NCBI GenBank assembly: GCA_947481635.1
Contig: CANKHJ010000007.1
Coordinates: 1 to 54,102, forward strand
Source: Bradyrhizobiaceae bacterium
Lineage (GTDB): Bacteria > Pseudomonadota > Alphaproteobacteria > Rhizobiales > Xanthobacteraceae
Direction of reading: 5' to 3'
Length of the DNA stretch: 54,102 nt
The position numbers and the translations under genes are program-made. A model generated the notes under the pieces. It did not search any database. It worked only from the letters and a program-made list of their open reading frames with translations, and was not told the DNA's origin. Shown here one piece after another: positions 19,249 through 28,352 of this stretch (its first letter is position 1; every line of letters starts with the position of its first letter).

Positions 19249-20196
19249 TCAACCCTTGGCCTTTTTTAGCGCCTCGGCGAGTTCCGGCAATGCCTGGTAG
19301 AGGTCCGCCACCAGGCCGTAATCGGCCACCTGGAAGATCGGCGCATCCTCGTCCTTGTTGATCGCCACGATCACCTTGGAGTCCTTCATGCCGGCCAGGT
19401 GCTGGATCGCCCCGGAGATACCGACGGCGATATAGAGTTCCGGCGCCACCACTTTGCCGGTCTGGCCGACCTGCCAGTCGTTCGGAGCATAACCGGCATC
19501 GACCGCCGCGCGCGAGGCGCCGACCGCGGCGCCGAGCGTGTCGGCCACCGGCTCGATATATTTGGTGAAATTCTCCCGGCTCTGCATCGCGCGGCCGCCA
19601 GAGATGATCATCTTGGCCGAGGTCAGCTCGGGCCGCTCGGATTTGGACAATTCCTCGCCGACAAAAGACGAAACGCCCGGATCGGCGGATGCCGCCGCGT
19701 CCTCGATCGGCGCAACGCTGGTGCCTTCCCCGGTCGGCTGGAAGGTCGAGGTGCGCACCGTGATGACCTTCTTGCCGTCCTTCGAGCGCACCTGCTGAAT
19801 CGCGTTGCCGGCATAGACCAGGCGCTCGAAGGTGTCGGGCGCGAGCACCTTCACGATTTCGGAGACCTGCATCACATCGAGCAAAGCGGCGACGCGCGGC
19901 AGCACATTCTTGCCGCCGGTCGTGGCCGGCGCGATGATCACGTCGTAGGCTGGTGCGAGCGCAACGATCAGCGCAGCCAGCGGCTCAGCCAGCATATGCT
20001 GATAGGCCGGCGCGTCGGTGACGAGCACCTTGGCAACGCCGTCGAGCTTGGCGGCTGCCTCGGCAACCGCGCGGCTGCCCGCACCCGCGACCAGCACATG
20101 GATCTCGCCGCCGAGCGCCTTGGCCGCGGTGAGTGTCTTGTTGGTCGAATCCTTCAGCGTCTTGTTGTCGTGTTCGGCAAGCAGAAGCGTAGTCAT
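19249..20196 (-). CDS. etfA: electron transfer flavoprotein subunit alpha
   Basis: FAD-binding large subunit of ETF, which takes electrons from acyl-CoA dehydrogenases to ETF:ubiquinone oxidoreductase. The 315-residue protein has the C-terminal FAD-binding domain with [31 protein letters not shown] and [12 protein letters not shown] followed by [13 protein letters not shown]. Its ATG shares one base with the TGA stop of etfB (TGATG), so the two subunits are translationally coupled. Confidence 0.96.
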   Translation of the reverse strand: MTTLLLAEHDNKTLKDSTNKTLTAAKALGGEIHVLVAGAGSRAVAEAAAKLDGVAKVLVTDAPAYQHMLAEPLAALIVALAPAYDVIIAPATTGGKNVLPRVAALLDVMQVSEIVKVLAPDTFERLVYAGNAIQQVRSKDGKKVITVRTSTFQPTGEGTSVAPIEDAAASADPGVSSFVGEELSKSERPELTSAKMIISGGRAMQSRENFTKYIEPVADTLGAAVGASRAAVDAGYAPNDWQVGQTGKVVAPELYIAVGISGAIQHLAGMKDSKVIVAINKDEDAPIFQVADYGLVADLYQALPELAEALKKAKG

Positions 20197-20942
20197 CAGA
20201 TCACTCCCGCTTCTTTCAGTTTGCCGACCAGTTCCGTCACCGACCCGACCTTGATGCCCGCCTGGCGGCTCGACGGCTCGATGGTTTTCAACACCTCAAG
20301 CCGCGGCGTGACGTCGACGCCGTAGGCATCGGGGGTCTTTTCGTCGATCGGCTTCTTCTTCGCCTTCATGATGTTGGGCAGGCTCGCATAACGCGGCTCG
20401 TTCAGCCGCAAGTCCGTCGTCACGATCGCCGGGCCCCGGAGCTTGACGGTCTGCAATCCGCCATCGACTTCGCGCGTGACCACCACGTCGGAACCCTCCA
20501 GCGTGAGCTTCGACGCGAAGGTCCCCTGCGGCCAGCCGGTGAGGGCGGCGAGCATCTGACCGGTCTGGTTGGAATCGTCGTCGATCGCCTGCTTGCCCAG
20601 GATCACCAGACCGGGTTGCTCCTGGTCAACGATCGCCTTCAAGATCTTGGCCACCGCCAGCGGCTCAAGCGCCGTATCGGACTTCACCAGGATGCCGCGA
20701 TCGGCGCCCATGGCGAGTGCGGTGCGGATGGTCTCGGCAGCCTGCGCCGGACCGATCGACACCGCGATGACCTCGGTCGCCTGACCTTTTTCACGAAGGC
20801 GGAGCGCTTCTTCGACGGCGATCTCGTCGAAGGGATTCATCGACATCTTCACATTGGCGAGGTCGACCCCGGATTGGTCCGGCTTGACCCTGATCTTGAT
20901 GTCTTTGTCGACGACCCGTTTGACGGCGACGAGAATCTTCAT
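20196..20942 (-). CDS. etfB: electron transfer flavoprotein subunit beta
   Basis: Small subunit of ETF, AMP-binding. The 248-residue protein begins [19 protein letters not shown] and carries the ETF-beta signature around GADRGILV and [32 protein letters not shown]. It is the first gene of etfB-etfA. The likely ribosome-binding site (AAAGG, five bases before the ATG) is inside the 3' arm of a perfect 11-bp inverted repeat, so translation may be controlled by RNA structure. Confidence 0.96.
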   Translation of the reverse strand: MKILVAVKRVVDKDIKIRVKPDQSGVDLANVKMSMNPFDEIAVEEALRLREKGQATEVIAVSIGPAQAAETIRTALAMGADRGILVKSDTALEPLAVAKILKAIVDQEQPGLVILGKQAIDDDSNQTGQMLAALTGWPQGTFASKLTLEGSDVVVTREVDGGLQTVKLRGPAIVTTDLRLNEPRYASLPNIMKAKKKPIDEKTPDAYGVDVTPRLEVLKTIEPSSRQAGIKVGSVTELVGKLKEAGVI

Positions 20943-20993
20943 GGCGGCCTTTATCCCGGTGGGCAGCGATTGCGCGGCAACCTAAAGGCCGCC
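20943..20993 (-). promoter_or_regulatory. hairpin sequestering the etfB ribosome-binding site
   Basis: Perfect 11-bp inverted repeat: arms at 20983-20993 and 20943-20953, separated by a 29-base loop. On the transcript the 3' arm (taaaggccgcc) abuts the etfB ATG and contains its only clear Shine-Dalgarno sequence. Function as a translational switch is inferred from position. Confidence 0.55.
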
Positions 20994-21030
20994 GCGCCGG
21001 GGTGTCAACGCGCGCGGGTCAGCGCGCATC

Positions 21031-21765
21031 TTATGCAACGTCCCCGGCCTTTTCCTCATGATCGAGACATTCGAACAGCACCACGTCCGGCCCCTTGATC
21101 AGCAGCAGCAGAACCGCACCGACCACCAAACCCCCGATATGGGCTGAATAGGCCACCTGGTCGCCGGGCTCTTGCATGGCGATCTGGACGAACTGCCACA
21201 GAATCCACCCGCCAACCACCCAGAACGCCTTCACCCGCAGCACGATAAAGCGGATCACGACCACGGTGACCTTGGCGCAGGGCCGGATCATTGCATAAGC
21301 CGCGACCACGCCGGCAATCGCGCCCGACGCACCGACCAGCGGCGCGGTCGAATAGGGGCCTGCCAGGATATAAGCCAGCGCCGCGCCGATGCCGCAGACT
21401 ATATAGAAGATCAGGAACCGGGTGCGCCCGAGCGTAAGCTCTATATTGTCACCGAACACGAACAGAAACAGCATGTTGCCGAGCAGGTGAAGCACGTCGC
21501 CGTGAAGGAACATTGACGTGATGATCGTCAGTTCCGGCCATAGCCATCCGCCCGAGCCGGTCCGTTGCATGTCAATCGCGAGTGGGTCGAGATGCAGCAC
21601 CGCCGCGGGTGTCGCGCCGAAACCGATCGCCGCCGCGGTCACGGCGTCACCGGGAACGGCGATCTGCACCACGAAGATCAGCACATTGAGCGCGATCAGT
21701 CCCCACGTGACGACAGGCTTCACAGGCGCCGTGAATGGATTCTCATCCCACAGTGGCAGAACCAT
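21031..21765 (-). CDS. rhomboid family intramembrane serine protease
   Basis: Cleaves transmembrane substrates within the bilayer. The 244-residue, six-helix protein has the oxyanion-site segment HLLGNM (93-98), the catalytic serine in GASGAIAG (Ser147) and the catalytic histidine in YSAHIGGLVVG (His209), giving a complete Ser-His dyad. Substrate unknown. It follows etfB in the same direction reading upstream to downstream of the cobalamin gene cluster but is separated from both by short gaps. Confidence 0.92.
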   Translation of the reverse strand: MVLPLWDENPFTAPVKPVVTWGLIALNVLIFVVQIAVPGDAVTAAAIGFGATPAAVLHLDPLAIDMQRTGSGGWLWPELTIITSMFLHGDVLHLLGNMLFLFVFGDNIELTLGRTRFLIFYIVCGIGAALAYILAGPYSTAPLVGASGAIAGVVAAYAMIRPCAKVTVVVIRFIVLRVKAFWVVGGWILWQFVQIAMQEPGDQVAYSAHIGGLVVGAVLLLLIKGPDVVLFECLDHEEKAGDVA

Positions 21766-21810
21766 GTATGCGCCCCCCAGCGCTGCTGCGAAATGTTCAA
21801 CCGCGAATGG

Positions 21811-21843
21811 TCAGCGGTAAGATCAGCGGTAAGATCAGCGGTT
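21811..21843. repeat. 12-bp tandem repeat over the adenosyltransferase stop codon
   Basis: The unit tcagcggtaaga occurs perfectly at 21811-21822 and 21823-21834, then a partial copy (tcagcggtt) at 21835-21843. On the minus strand each unit contains a TGA, so the stop codon of the adenosyltransferase is repeated in frame every four codons. Confidence 0.85.
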
Positions 21844-22413
21844 CTTGCCCGGCACCCAGAGCACGTCGTCCGCGCCCTTGCCATTCGCATGGCGGGCCGC
21901 GACGAACAGAAAATCCGAAAGCCGGTTCATGTATTTCAGCGCCGTGGGCGACACGCTCTCGCCGGGCTGGTCGATCAGTTCGACGATCAGCCGTTCGGCG
22001 CGCCGGCACGTGGTGCGCGCTAGATGCAGATGCGCCGCGGCGGCGCTGCCGCCCGGCAGGATGAACGAGCGCAGCGGGTCGATCGCGGCGTTGAGCGTGT
22101 CGATCTGCTGCTCCACCCAATCGACCTGCGCGTCGGTGACCGCCAACCGCACGCCGCCCGGGCCTTTCGCCACATCCGGCGTGCTGAGATCGGCGCCGAC
22201 GTCGAACAGGTCATTCTGGACGCGCGCGAGAATGACATCCAACGCCGCATCATCCGCGGTGTGCAGGCGGACCAGTCCGAGCGTGGCGTTGGTTTCGTCC
22301 ACGGTACCGTAGGCCGACACGCGCAGATCGTATTTCTTGCGCCGCTCGCCGCTACCGAGCGCGGTCGTTCCGTCGTCCCCGGTTCGGGTGTAGATGCGAT
22401 TGAGGGTGACCAT
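21835..22413 (-). CDS. pduO: PduO-type cob(I)alamin adenosyltransferase
   Basis: Transfers the adenosyl group of ATP to cob(I)alamin to make coenzyme B12. The 192-residue protein shows the N-terminal ATP-binding TRTGDDGTT motif (9-17), DETNA(T)LG, FILPGG and the C-terminal RRAERL and LNRLSDFLF segments of the PduO type. The twin-TM protein gene lies 3 bases upstream on the same strand, so the two are coupled. The stop region is a tandem repeat, described separately. Confidence 0.93.
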   Translation of the reverse strand: MVTLNRIYTRTGDDGTTALGSGERRKKYDLRVSAYGTVDETNATLGLVRLHTADDAALDVILARVQNDLFDVGADLSTPDVAKGPGGVRLAVTDAQVDWVEQQIDTLNAAIDPLRSFILPGGSAAAAHLHLARTTCRRAERLIVELIDQPGESVSPTALKYMNRLSDFLFVAARHANGKGADDVLWVPGKNR

Positions 22414-22416
22414 GTG

Positions 22417-22611
22417 TCAGCGGTCCATCACCCAGATGGTCAGCATGATGATCACGATGGCGACGAATTGCAGCAGCACGCGCAGCCGCATCAGTTTCTG
22501 CGAACGCTGCGGCGAGCCGCCGCGCATCATGTTCACGAGGCCGAGCACCAGCACAATCGCGACCGCGAAAATCGCGAGCGGCACCATCGCGTAAAACAGC
22601 ACGTCCGACAT
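22417..22611 (-). CDS. twin-transmembrane (HIG1-like) small protein
   Basis: A 64-residue protein with two membrane helices (about 3-28 and 44-62) joined by a basic loop containing RGGSPQRSQKLMRLRVLLQ, the arrangement of HIG1-domain proteins. Mitochondrial HIG1 relatives associate with cytochrome oxidase; a similar role here is inference. The gene ends 3 bases before the adenosyltransferase start, a pairing common in this order. Confidence 0.83.
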   Translation of the reverse strand: MSDVLFYAMVPLAIFAVAIVLVLGLVNMMRGGSPQRSQKLMRLRVLLQFVAIVIIMLTIWVMDR

Positions 22612-22674
22612 GCGCTGCTTCTAGCATCCTCCTCGTGTTGAAGCTAATGCTCCACGGCAGAGAGATGAGGACCG

Positions 22675-23613
22675 ATGACTGAACGCATTCTGATCCTGGG
22701 CGCCGCCGGACGGCTTGGAAAGGCGGCCGCGGAAGGCTTTCGCGATGCCGGCTGGGAGGTCGTGAGTCTGGTGCGGCCGGGCGCAGCCGCGCGCGCGGCG
22801 CAGGGCACCCTTGTCGCGGAAGTGAATCTGCGCGACCACGCGGCGGTCAAGGCCGCGGCGCAAGGCGCGCAGGTCGTGTTCAACGCGCTGAACCCGACAC
22901 TGCTCGAGTGGCAAGGCCAGGTTCCGCTTTTCACCAATATCGCAATCATCGCCGCGCAATCCGCCGGCGCGACGCTGATGTTCCCCGGCAACGTCTATAA
23001 TTTCGGCGAGGGCATGCCGGAAACCCTGGACGAGACCACCCCGATGCGGCCGACCACCCGCAAGGGCATCTTGCGCGCCGATGCCGAGGAGCAGATGCGC
23101 GACGCCACGCTGGAGGGGCTGCCGCGCGTGATCATCCTGCGGGCCGGAGATTTCTTCGGCAGCGGCTCCGGCGCCTGGTTCGACCGTGTGATCACGCGCA
23201 ATCTGGCGCAGCGCCGCGTGATCTATCCGGGCCCGCTCGACGTCGCGCATCCCTGGGCCTATGTCCCGGACCTGGTCGTGACGCTGGTGCGTCTCGCCGC
23301 CATCCGCGACGCGCTCGGCGCGTTCACGACGCTGGGATTTCCAGGCTACACGCTGACCGGGCAGCAACTGACCCGCGAGTTGGGCAAGGTGGTCCAGCGC
23401 GGCCTGCGCATGGACGCAATGCCGTGGCTGATGCTGCGCCTGCTCGCGCCGATCATGCCGACATTCCGCGACCTGCGCGACATGTCGTATCTCTGGAAGG
23501 TCCCGCACCGGATCGACGGAACGGCATTACACGAGACGATCGGCGACATTCCACAGACGCCGATCGATCTCGCAATCGCCAAGTCGCTCGTCGAACTCGG
23601 CTATATCCTTTGA
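22675..23613 (+). CDS. NAD(P)-dependent epimerase/dehydratase
   Basis: A 312-residue extended short-chain dehydrogenase with an N-terminal Rossmann motif GAAGRLGKAA (9-18) and Asn-Val-Tyr-Asn (NVYNFGEGM) in place of the classic catalytic YxxxK region. The late part (PWLMLRLLAPIMPTFRDLRDM) is hydrophobic. It has a GATGAGG ribosome-binding site. It stands alone, divergent from the twin-TM gene; no substrate can be assigned. Confidence 0.82.
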   Translation: MTERILILGAAGRLGKAAAEGFRDAGWEVVSLVRPGAAARAAQGTLVAEVNLRDHAAVKAAAQGAQVVFNALNPTLLEWQGQVPLFTNIAIIAAQSAGATLMFPGNVYNFGEGMPETLDETTPMRPTTRKGILRADAEEQMRDATLEGLPRVIILRAGDFFGSGSGAWFDRVITRNLAQRRVIYPGPLDVAHPWAYVPDLVVTLVRLAAIRDALGAFTTLGFPGYTLTGQQLTRELGKVVQRGLRMDAMPWLMLRLLAPIMPTFRDLRDMSYLWKVPHRIDGTALHETIGDIPQTPIDLAIAKSLVELGYIL

Positions 23614-23670
23614 CGGCATGACCCGGACAATGCAGCGTCCGTCCGGAAAGCTGATGCGCGCGTAGTCACG

Positions 23671-24117
23671 TCAGCCGGTGAGATGCTTCTCGATCTCATG
23701 GACCGGCATCCGCACATAATCCTTGCCGAGTTCGCTGCGGATCGCCTTCTGAAGCTGCGGCGAATAATTCTGGCGCAGGATGCCGAGCGCACGCGGCGGT
23801 GCGACAACGATCACGGACTTCGCCTGGCCCTGCTCGACAGCATGATTCAGATGACCGGTAAGCTTGTGGAGGAAGGTCTTCTCGGCTTCGTCATGCCAGT
23901 CGGTCTGTTCGACCGCGCTACGCCTTCCGTCGGCGGAACTCCCGAGGCGGCCTGGAGCGTCTGTGCCCATTTCGCTGGTGGCCGGGACCTCCTGTTCGTA
24001 GACCTCCTTGGTCTTGAGATTGGGGAATTTGGCATCGCCGATATTTTCAAACACCAGGGCCTTGGCTCCGTCGCAGACGACGACCCAGTCGCCCTGCTCA
24101 ATCCTCATTTTTTCCAT
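23671..24117 (-). CDS. host attachment (baeRF-like) family protein
   Basis: A 148-residue protein of the family annotated from the Agrobacterium plant-attachment locus, which is structurally an archaeal release-factor-1-like domain. Landmarks are DWVVVCDGAKALVFEN, the charged Gln/Asp-rich middle and VIVVAPPRALGILR. Several in-frame ATG codons occur at the start; I chose 24117 because GAGG lies six bases ahead of it, with 24123 and 24108 as alternatives. The name reflects history; a role in attachment is not shown. Confidence 0.83.
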   Translation of the reverse strand: MEKMRIEQGDWVVVCDGAKALVFENIGDAKFPNLKTKEVYEQEVPATSEMGTDAPGRLGSSADGRRSAVEQTDWHDEAEKTFLHKLTGHLNHAVEQGQAKSVIVVAPPRALGILRQNYSPQLQKAIRSELGKDYVRMPVHEIEKHLTG

Positions 24118-24397
24118 CATCATCCTCACGGCGATACGCCGGCCGGATCGGCGGCGCGAGGGTCAACGCCGGCCGGCGCCGTCGGGTTGCCGATTGAGAG
24201 GCCGTGATATTTCGACCGCCCGACGGGGATAGTCATGCGTCTGGCGCATACCGGAACCCGACGCGCCAAAGCCGACCTGCGTCAAATCGGCCCGGCTGCT
24301 TAGAAATCCGCGTCTTTCCTTCAAATTAACCATTTCGGGATTTGTTCGGAGGTTGCTGGACCACGCCTGCCCCGCCTGTCTGCTTCCGGATTTCCCG

Positions 24398-26407
24398 ATG
24401 CCGTCGAACCACCAACGTCTCGCTCCGAGAAACCTGATTTCGCACCTATCGGTGCGCGCCAGGATCGTGGCGATGACCGTCATCCCGGTGATTGGCTTCC
24501 TGATCACGGGGATCGCGTATCAGGTCGGCGAAACCGCGGTGGATCACGCGTTCCGCAGCGCCAAGCGGGCTTCGTCCCTGTCCGACGCCAGTCGCGAGTT
24601 CAAGGGATCGCTCGGATTGATGCGCGTGAGCGCGACCGATTTCGTGCGCCACCCATCCTTCGAACTGGTGTGGGTGTTTGAAGAAGCGTCGCTCCAGGCA
24701 CTGCAAAGTCTCAGTTTCATCGAGAGCCAGGCCGAGCCGTTGCAGCGCGACCAGATCGCCCCGCTGCGCAACAAGGTCACCGAACTGAAGGAGCGTTTCG
24801 CGAGCTTGATGCAGGAGCAGCAGAAGCTCGGCTTCACTGACGTCGAAGGGCTCAGCCAGAAGCTCAACGAAGCCGGCGTCAGCGTCGAACGCATTATCAA
24901 CCAGGATCTGCCCTGGGTGGCGGAAGGCGACGCGCGCAAGCTGCTGCTGTCATTGGTCACCATGCGGCGCTATGAGGCGCTGTATCGCATCGATCAGACG
25001 CGCGGGTCGCGTCAGCGCTTCATGGAAGAGGTGCAGCAATTCCACTTCCTGTTCGACTCGGTGGACGGCTCGCCCGAACGGCGTGAGCAGCTGATCCGCA
25101 ACATCGACAATTATTCGATGACCTTCCAGCTCTGGGCCTCGACGCTTGGCAAGATCGGGCCCGAGGCCGTGTATATCAATGCGGAATCCGAGTTGATGTC
25201 GCCCCAGGCGGACAAGATCATCTCCGCAGCCCGCGAGCGGGCGAATATCGCTGAGAACGCGCTCCTCGCCGCGCAGCAATGGACCCGCAACGTCATTATC
25301 GGCGTTGGCTTGCTCGCGATTGTGCTCGGACTCGGATTCAGCTGGCTGATCGGTCGCAGCATCAGCGGCCCGCTCAATGGACTCGCCGGCGTGATGCGCC
25401 GCCTGGCGGATGGCGATACGACCGCGCAGATCCCGGCCACCAGGGGGCGCGACGAGATCGGCGCCATGGCGCGCACCGTCATCGTGTTCCGCGACAATAT
25501 GGTCGAGCGCGAGCGCCTGTCGACGGCCGAGGCGCAGACCAACCGGTCGCGCGAACGCCGGGCCGAAACCATCGGCACCACGATCGGCCAGTTCGAGAAA
25601 TCGATCGAACAGGCGCTCTCGCGCGTGCGCGCAGCATCCAAGCAGCTCGAAGTCACGTCGAGCGAACTCAATCATGCCGCCGATACCGTTTCGCAAGAGG
25701 CACGCACCGGCGAGCAGCGCGTCGAAGTGGCTTCCGGCAACGTGACCGCCGCCGCAAGCTCGGTGGAGGAACTGGCGGCATCGATCGGCGAGATCGCGTC
25801 GCAGGCGATCCGCGCAACCGAAGTCGCGGGCCGCGCGGTGACCGAGTCGGAGCGCACCGGCCGCACCATGTCCGACCTCGGCCTGGCCGCGAACCGGATC
25901 GGCGAAGTGGTGGGGCTGATCCAGGCGATCGCCGGCCAGACCAATTTGCTGGCGCTGAACGCGACCATCGAAGCAGCGCGCGCGGGCGAAGCCGGGCGCG
26001 GATTCGCGGTGGTCGCATCCGAGGTGAAGTCGCTCGCGGGCCAGACCGCGAAAGCGACTGAGGAAATCGCCGGCCAGGTGGGCGCGATCCAGTCCGCGGT
26101 CGCCGACGCCGCGGAAGCCATCGATCAGGTGAATTCGATCATCGGGGAAATGTCGATGATCGCCGCCGCGGTGGCGTCCACCGTCGAACAGCAGAATGCG
26201 GCCGTCTCGTCGATTGCCGATGGCGTGCACCGCGCCTCAAGCGAAGCGCGCATCGGCGCGGAAGCGATGAGCCGCGTCGCCGAAGCCAGCACCGCGGCAC
26301 GCTCGACGTCGGGAGACGTCAAGGATCTCGCCGATGCCCTGTCGGTCGAGGCGGAACATCTCGACGCGCAAGTGCGCCGCTTCCTCTCCGACGTGCAGGC
26401 CGCGTAG
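24398..26407 (+). CDS. methyl-accepting chemotaxis protein
   Basis: Transmembrane chemoreceptor of 669 residues. Helix 1 is at about 25-48, an all-helical periplasmic sensing region follows to about 285, helix 2 is at about 290-312, then a HAMP domain (about 315-368) and the cytoplasmic signalling domain. The highly conserved hairpin tip is visible as [20 protein letters not shown] with [16 protein letters not shown] after it. I chose the ATG at 24398. The C-terminus has no CheR-tethering pentapeptide. No che genes are nearby, so it feeds a signalling array encoded elsewhere. Ligand unknown. Confidence 0.93.
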   Translation: MPSNHQRLAPRNLISHLSVRARIVAMTVIPVIGFLITGIAYQVGETAVDHAFRSAKRASSLSDASREFKGSLGLMRVSATDFVRHPSFELVWVFEEASLQALQSLSFIESQAEPLQRDQIAPLRNKVTELKERFASLMQEQQKLGFTDVEGLSQKLNEAGVSVERIINQDLPWVAEGDARKLLLSLVTMRRYEALYRIDQTRGSRQRFMEEVQQFHFLFDSVDGSPERREQLIRNIDNYSMTFQLWASTLGKIGPEAVYINAESELMSPQADKIISAARERANIAENALLAAQQWTRNVIIGVGLLAIVLGLGFSWLIGRSISGPLNGLAGVMRRLADGDTTAQIPATRGRDEIGAMARTVIVFRDNMVERERLSTAEAQTNRSRERRAETIGTTIGQFEKSIEQALSRVRAASKQLEVTSSELNHAADTVSQEARTGEQRVEVASGNVTAAASSVEELAASIGEIASQAIRATEVAGRAVTESERTGRTMSDLGLAANRIGEVVGLIQAIAGQTNLLALNATIEAARAGEAGRGFAVVASEVKSLAGQTAKATEEIAGQVGAIQSAVADAAEAIDQVNSIIGEMSMIAAAVASTVEQQNAAVSSIADGVHRASSEARIGAEAMSRVAEASTAARSTSGDVKDLADALSVEAEHLDAQVRRFLSDVQAA

Positions 26408-26414
26408 GGAGAGC

Positions 26415-27299
26415 CTAGCGCTTCACCGCCAGCCACACGCCGGCAGCCGTCGCCACCATGCCGGCCATCTGCACCGCGGTGAGATCCTCTCCGAACAGCA
26501 CGAAGGCTTCCGCCGCCACCAGCGGCGGGACCAGATAGATCAGCGCCGCCACGCGCGAGACCGCGCCGCGGCGGATCAACAGCAGCAGCAGCGCAATCGC
26601 GCCGATCGACAATGCGACCACCGACCAGAGCAGCACCGCGATAGATGTCGGCGTAACGTCGAAGCGCAGGGTTTCGGTCGCGAGCGCGAGCGGCACCACG
26701 ATGAACAGCGCACCGATGAATTGCAGGAAGGTCCCGGTGCGCAGGTCGCTACTCGCGGCGAAGCGCTTCTGGTAAAAGGTCCCGAGCGTCACCGAGACCG
26801 TGGCGCCGAAATTCACCAGCATCGGCACGACCACCACGCCGAGCATCGCGGCATCGACGCCGGCGAGCCGCGGCGCAAGCACCAGCACGATGCCGACAAA
26901 GCCGACCACGATCCCGGCCCATTGCGGCGCGCTCACCTTTTCGCCGGCGAGCGGCCCGGCCAGGATCGCGGTCATCAGCGGCTGCGCGGCGGCGATCAGC
27001 GCCGAAAGGCCCGCCGGCAAGCCATTGGCGACCGCCCACCAGACCCCACACAGATACCCGCCATGCAGCAAAATCCCGGCGACCATGTTGTGCCCGGCAT
27101 CGCCGAAGGTTTTCGGCCACGGCGCGCGCGTTGCGACAGCGAGAAGCAACAGCAGCAGCGCCGCCAGCAGGAAGCGCGCGGTCAGGAACGTGAATGGCTC
27201 AGCATCGGCCGCGCCGTAACGCGCCACGATGAAGCCGCTCGACCACAGGAAGGCGAAGGTCAGCGGCGCGATACGGATGATGAGCGGGGCGGCGGGCAT
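26415..27299 (-). CDS. EamA/DMT-family transporter
   Basis: A 294-residue ten-helix transporter with two EamA repeats, separate from the one at 17321 and not closely similar to it. It has the family start FLWSSGFIVARYGA near residue 14. I chose the ATG at 27299; the longer open frame runs through a REP-like repeat and is not protein-like. Convergent with the chemoreceptor gene (7 bases between stops). Substrate unknown. Confidence 0.87.
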   Translation of the reverse strand: MPAAPLIIRIAPLTFAFLWSSGFIVARYGAADAEPFTFLTARFLLAALLLLLLAVATRAPWPKTFGDAGHNMVAGILLHGGYLCGVWWAVANGLPAGLSALIAAAQPLMTAILAGPLAGEKVSAPQWAGIVVGFVGIVLVLAPRLAGVDAAMLGVVVVPMLVNFGATVSVTLGTFYQKRFAASSDLRTGTFLQFIGALFIVVPLALATETLRFDVTPTSIAVLLWSVVALSIGAIALLLLLIRRGAVSRVAALIYLVPPLVAAEAFVLFGEDLTAVQMAGMVATAAGVWLAVKR

Positions 27300-27351
27300 G
27301 GGAGCGGCACCATGTCGGATTCGCCGCCGCCCGGCAAACTCACCCGCCGCC

Positions 27352-27389
27352 GTCATTCCGGGGCTCCGCAGCAGCGAACCCGGAATGAC
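27352..27389. repeat. REP-like palindrome
   Basis: Perfect 11-bp inverted repeat, gtcattccggg (27352-27362) and cccggaatgac (27379-27389), with a 16-base loop. The sequence type is a frequent intergenic palindrome in Bradyrhizobium-like genomes. It lies between the divergent EamA and BrkB genes. Confidence 0.72.
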
Positions 27390-27486
27390 ATTTTCCTGAT
27401 CAACAGCAATCCAACGCAAACCGCGCCTGCAGACTTGAAAACGCCGCACAGAACCGCGATGTCAGGGCAACAGGGGCTGCCAAACG

Positions 27487-28350
27487 ATGCGACAAGCTTG
27501 GCGGATTGCGCTTGACGCATTCTACCGCTTCAACGCCGACGACGGCTGGGCGATTGCGAGTCACATCGCCCTGTCCGGGCTGATGGCGATGTTCCCATTC
27601 CTGCTGGTGCTGACCGCCATCGCAGCCGGCGTGTTCAATTCGGAAAATCTCGCCGAAGAAGCCGCGCGCATCCTGATCGAGGTGTGGCCCAAGGACGTCG
27701 CCGACATGATCGCGCTGGACATCACCAGCGTGCTGATCAGCGCGCGCCGCGGCAACGTCTTCACCGTCGGAGCGGTGCTGTCACTGTTCTTCGCCTCAAG
27801 CGGCATCGAAGCACTGCGTGTCGGACTCAATCGCGCCTATGGCATCGTCGAGACCAGACCGTGGTGGCTGTTGCGTCTCGAATCGATCCTCTACGTGATC
27901 ATCGGCGCGATCGCGCTACTGGCCTTTGCATTCCTGGTGCTGCTGGCACCGATCATCTGGGCCACCGCGGTCCGATACATTCCGGAACTGGCGCCGTTCG
28001 GCTGGCTGATCACCTTCGTGCGCTACACCGTCGCGGCGGTGATCCTCGTGATCGCGACCGTGATCGTGCATCTGTGGCTGCCGGCCGGCCGGCGTTCATT
28101 GTCCGAAGTGGCGCCAGGCATTGCCGCCACTATTATCCTCTGGCTCGTCGCCGGCGAAATCTTCGCCCAATACCTGGCCGAGTTCGCGTTCACTTACGCG
28201 GTCTATTATGCCGGGCTGGCGTCAGTGATGATCCTGCTGGTGTTTCTGTATCTGTCGGCGTCGATCTTCGTCTATGGCGGCGAATTGAACACCGCACTCG
28301 CCTCGCGCCGCCGCAGATATCTGTCTGAGAACGAGATGGAGATTTCCTGA
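27487..28350 (+). CDS. YihY/BrkB-family inner-membrane protein
   Basis: A 287-residue polytopic membrane protein with about six helices; family markers are DDGWAIASHIALSGLMAMFPFL near the start and the late FVYGGELNTALASRRR. YihY proteins were once called ribonuclease BN by error, and the family may be a transporter or lipid-handling protein. Start is the ATG at 27487. Convergent with the histidine kinase gene, 2 bases between stops. Confidence 0.88.
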   Translation: MRQAWRIALDAFYRFNADDGWAIASHIALSGLMAMFPFLLVLTAIAAGVFNSENLAEEAARILIEVWPKDVADMIALDITSVLISARRGNVFTVGAVLSLFFASSGIEALRVGLNRAYGIVETRPWWLLRLESILYVIIGAIALLAFAFLVLLAPIIWATAVRYIPELAPFGWLITFVRYTVAAVILVIATVIVHLWLPAGRRSLSEVAPGIAATIILWLVAGEIFAQYLAEFAFTYAVYYAGLASVMILLVFLYLSASIFVYGGELNTALASRRRRYLSENEMEIS

Positions 28351-28352
28351 CG

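Noticed and set aside
24326-24333. TTAACCAT, a CtrA half-site, ahead of the chemoreceptor
   Set aside because: A full CtrA site needs a second TTAA at the correct spacing, which is not present; one 8-base match is expected by chance.
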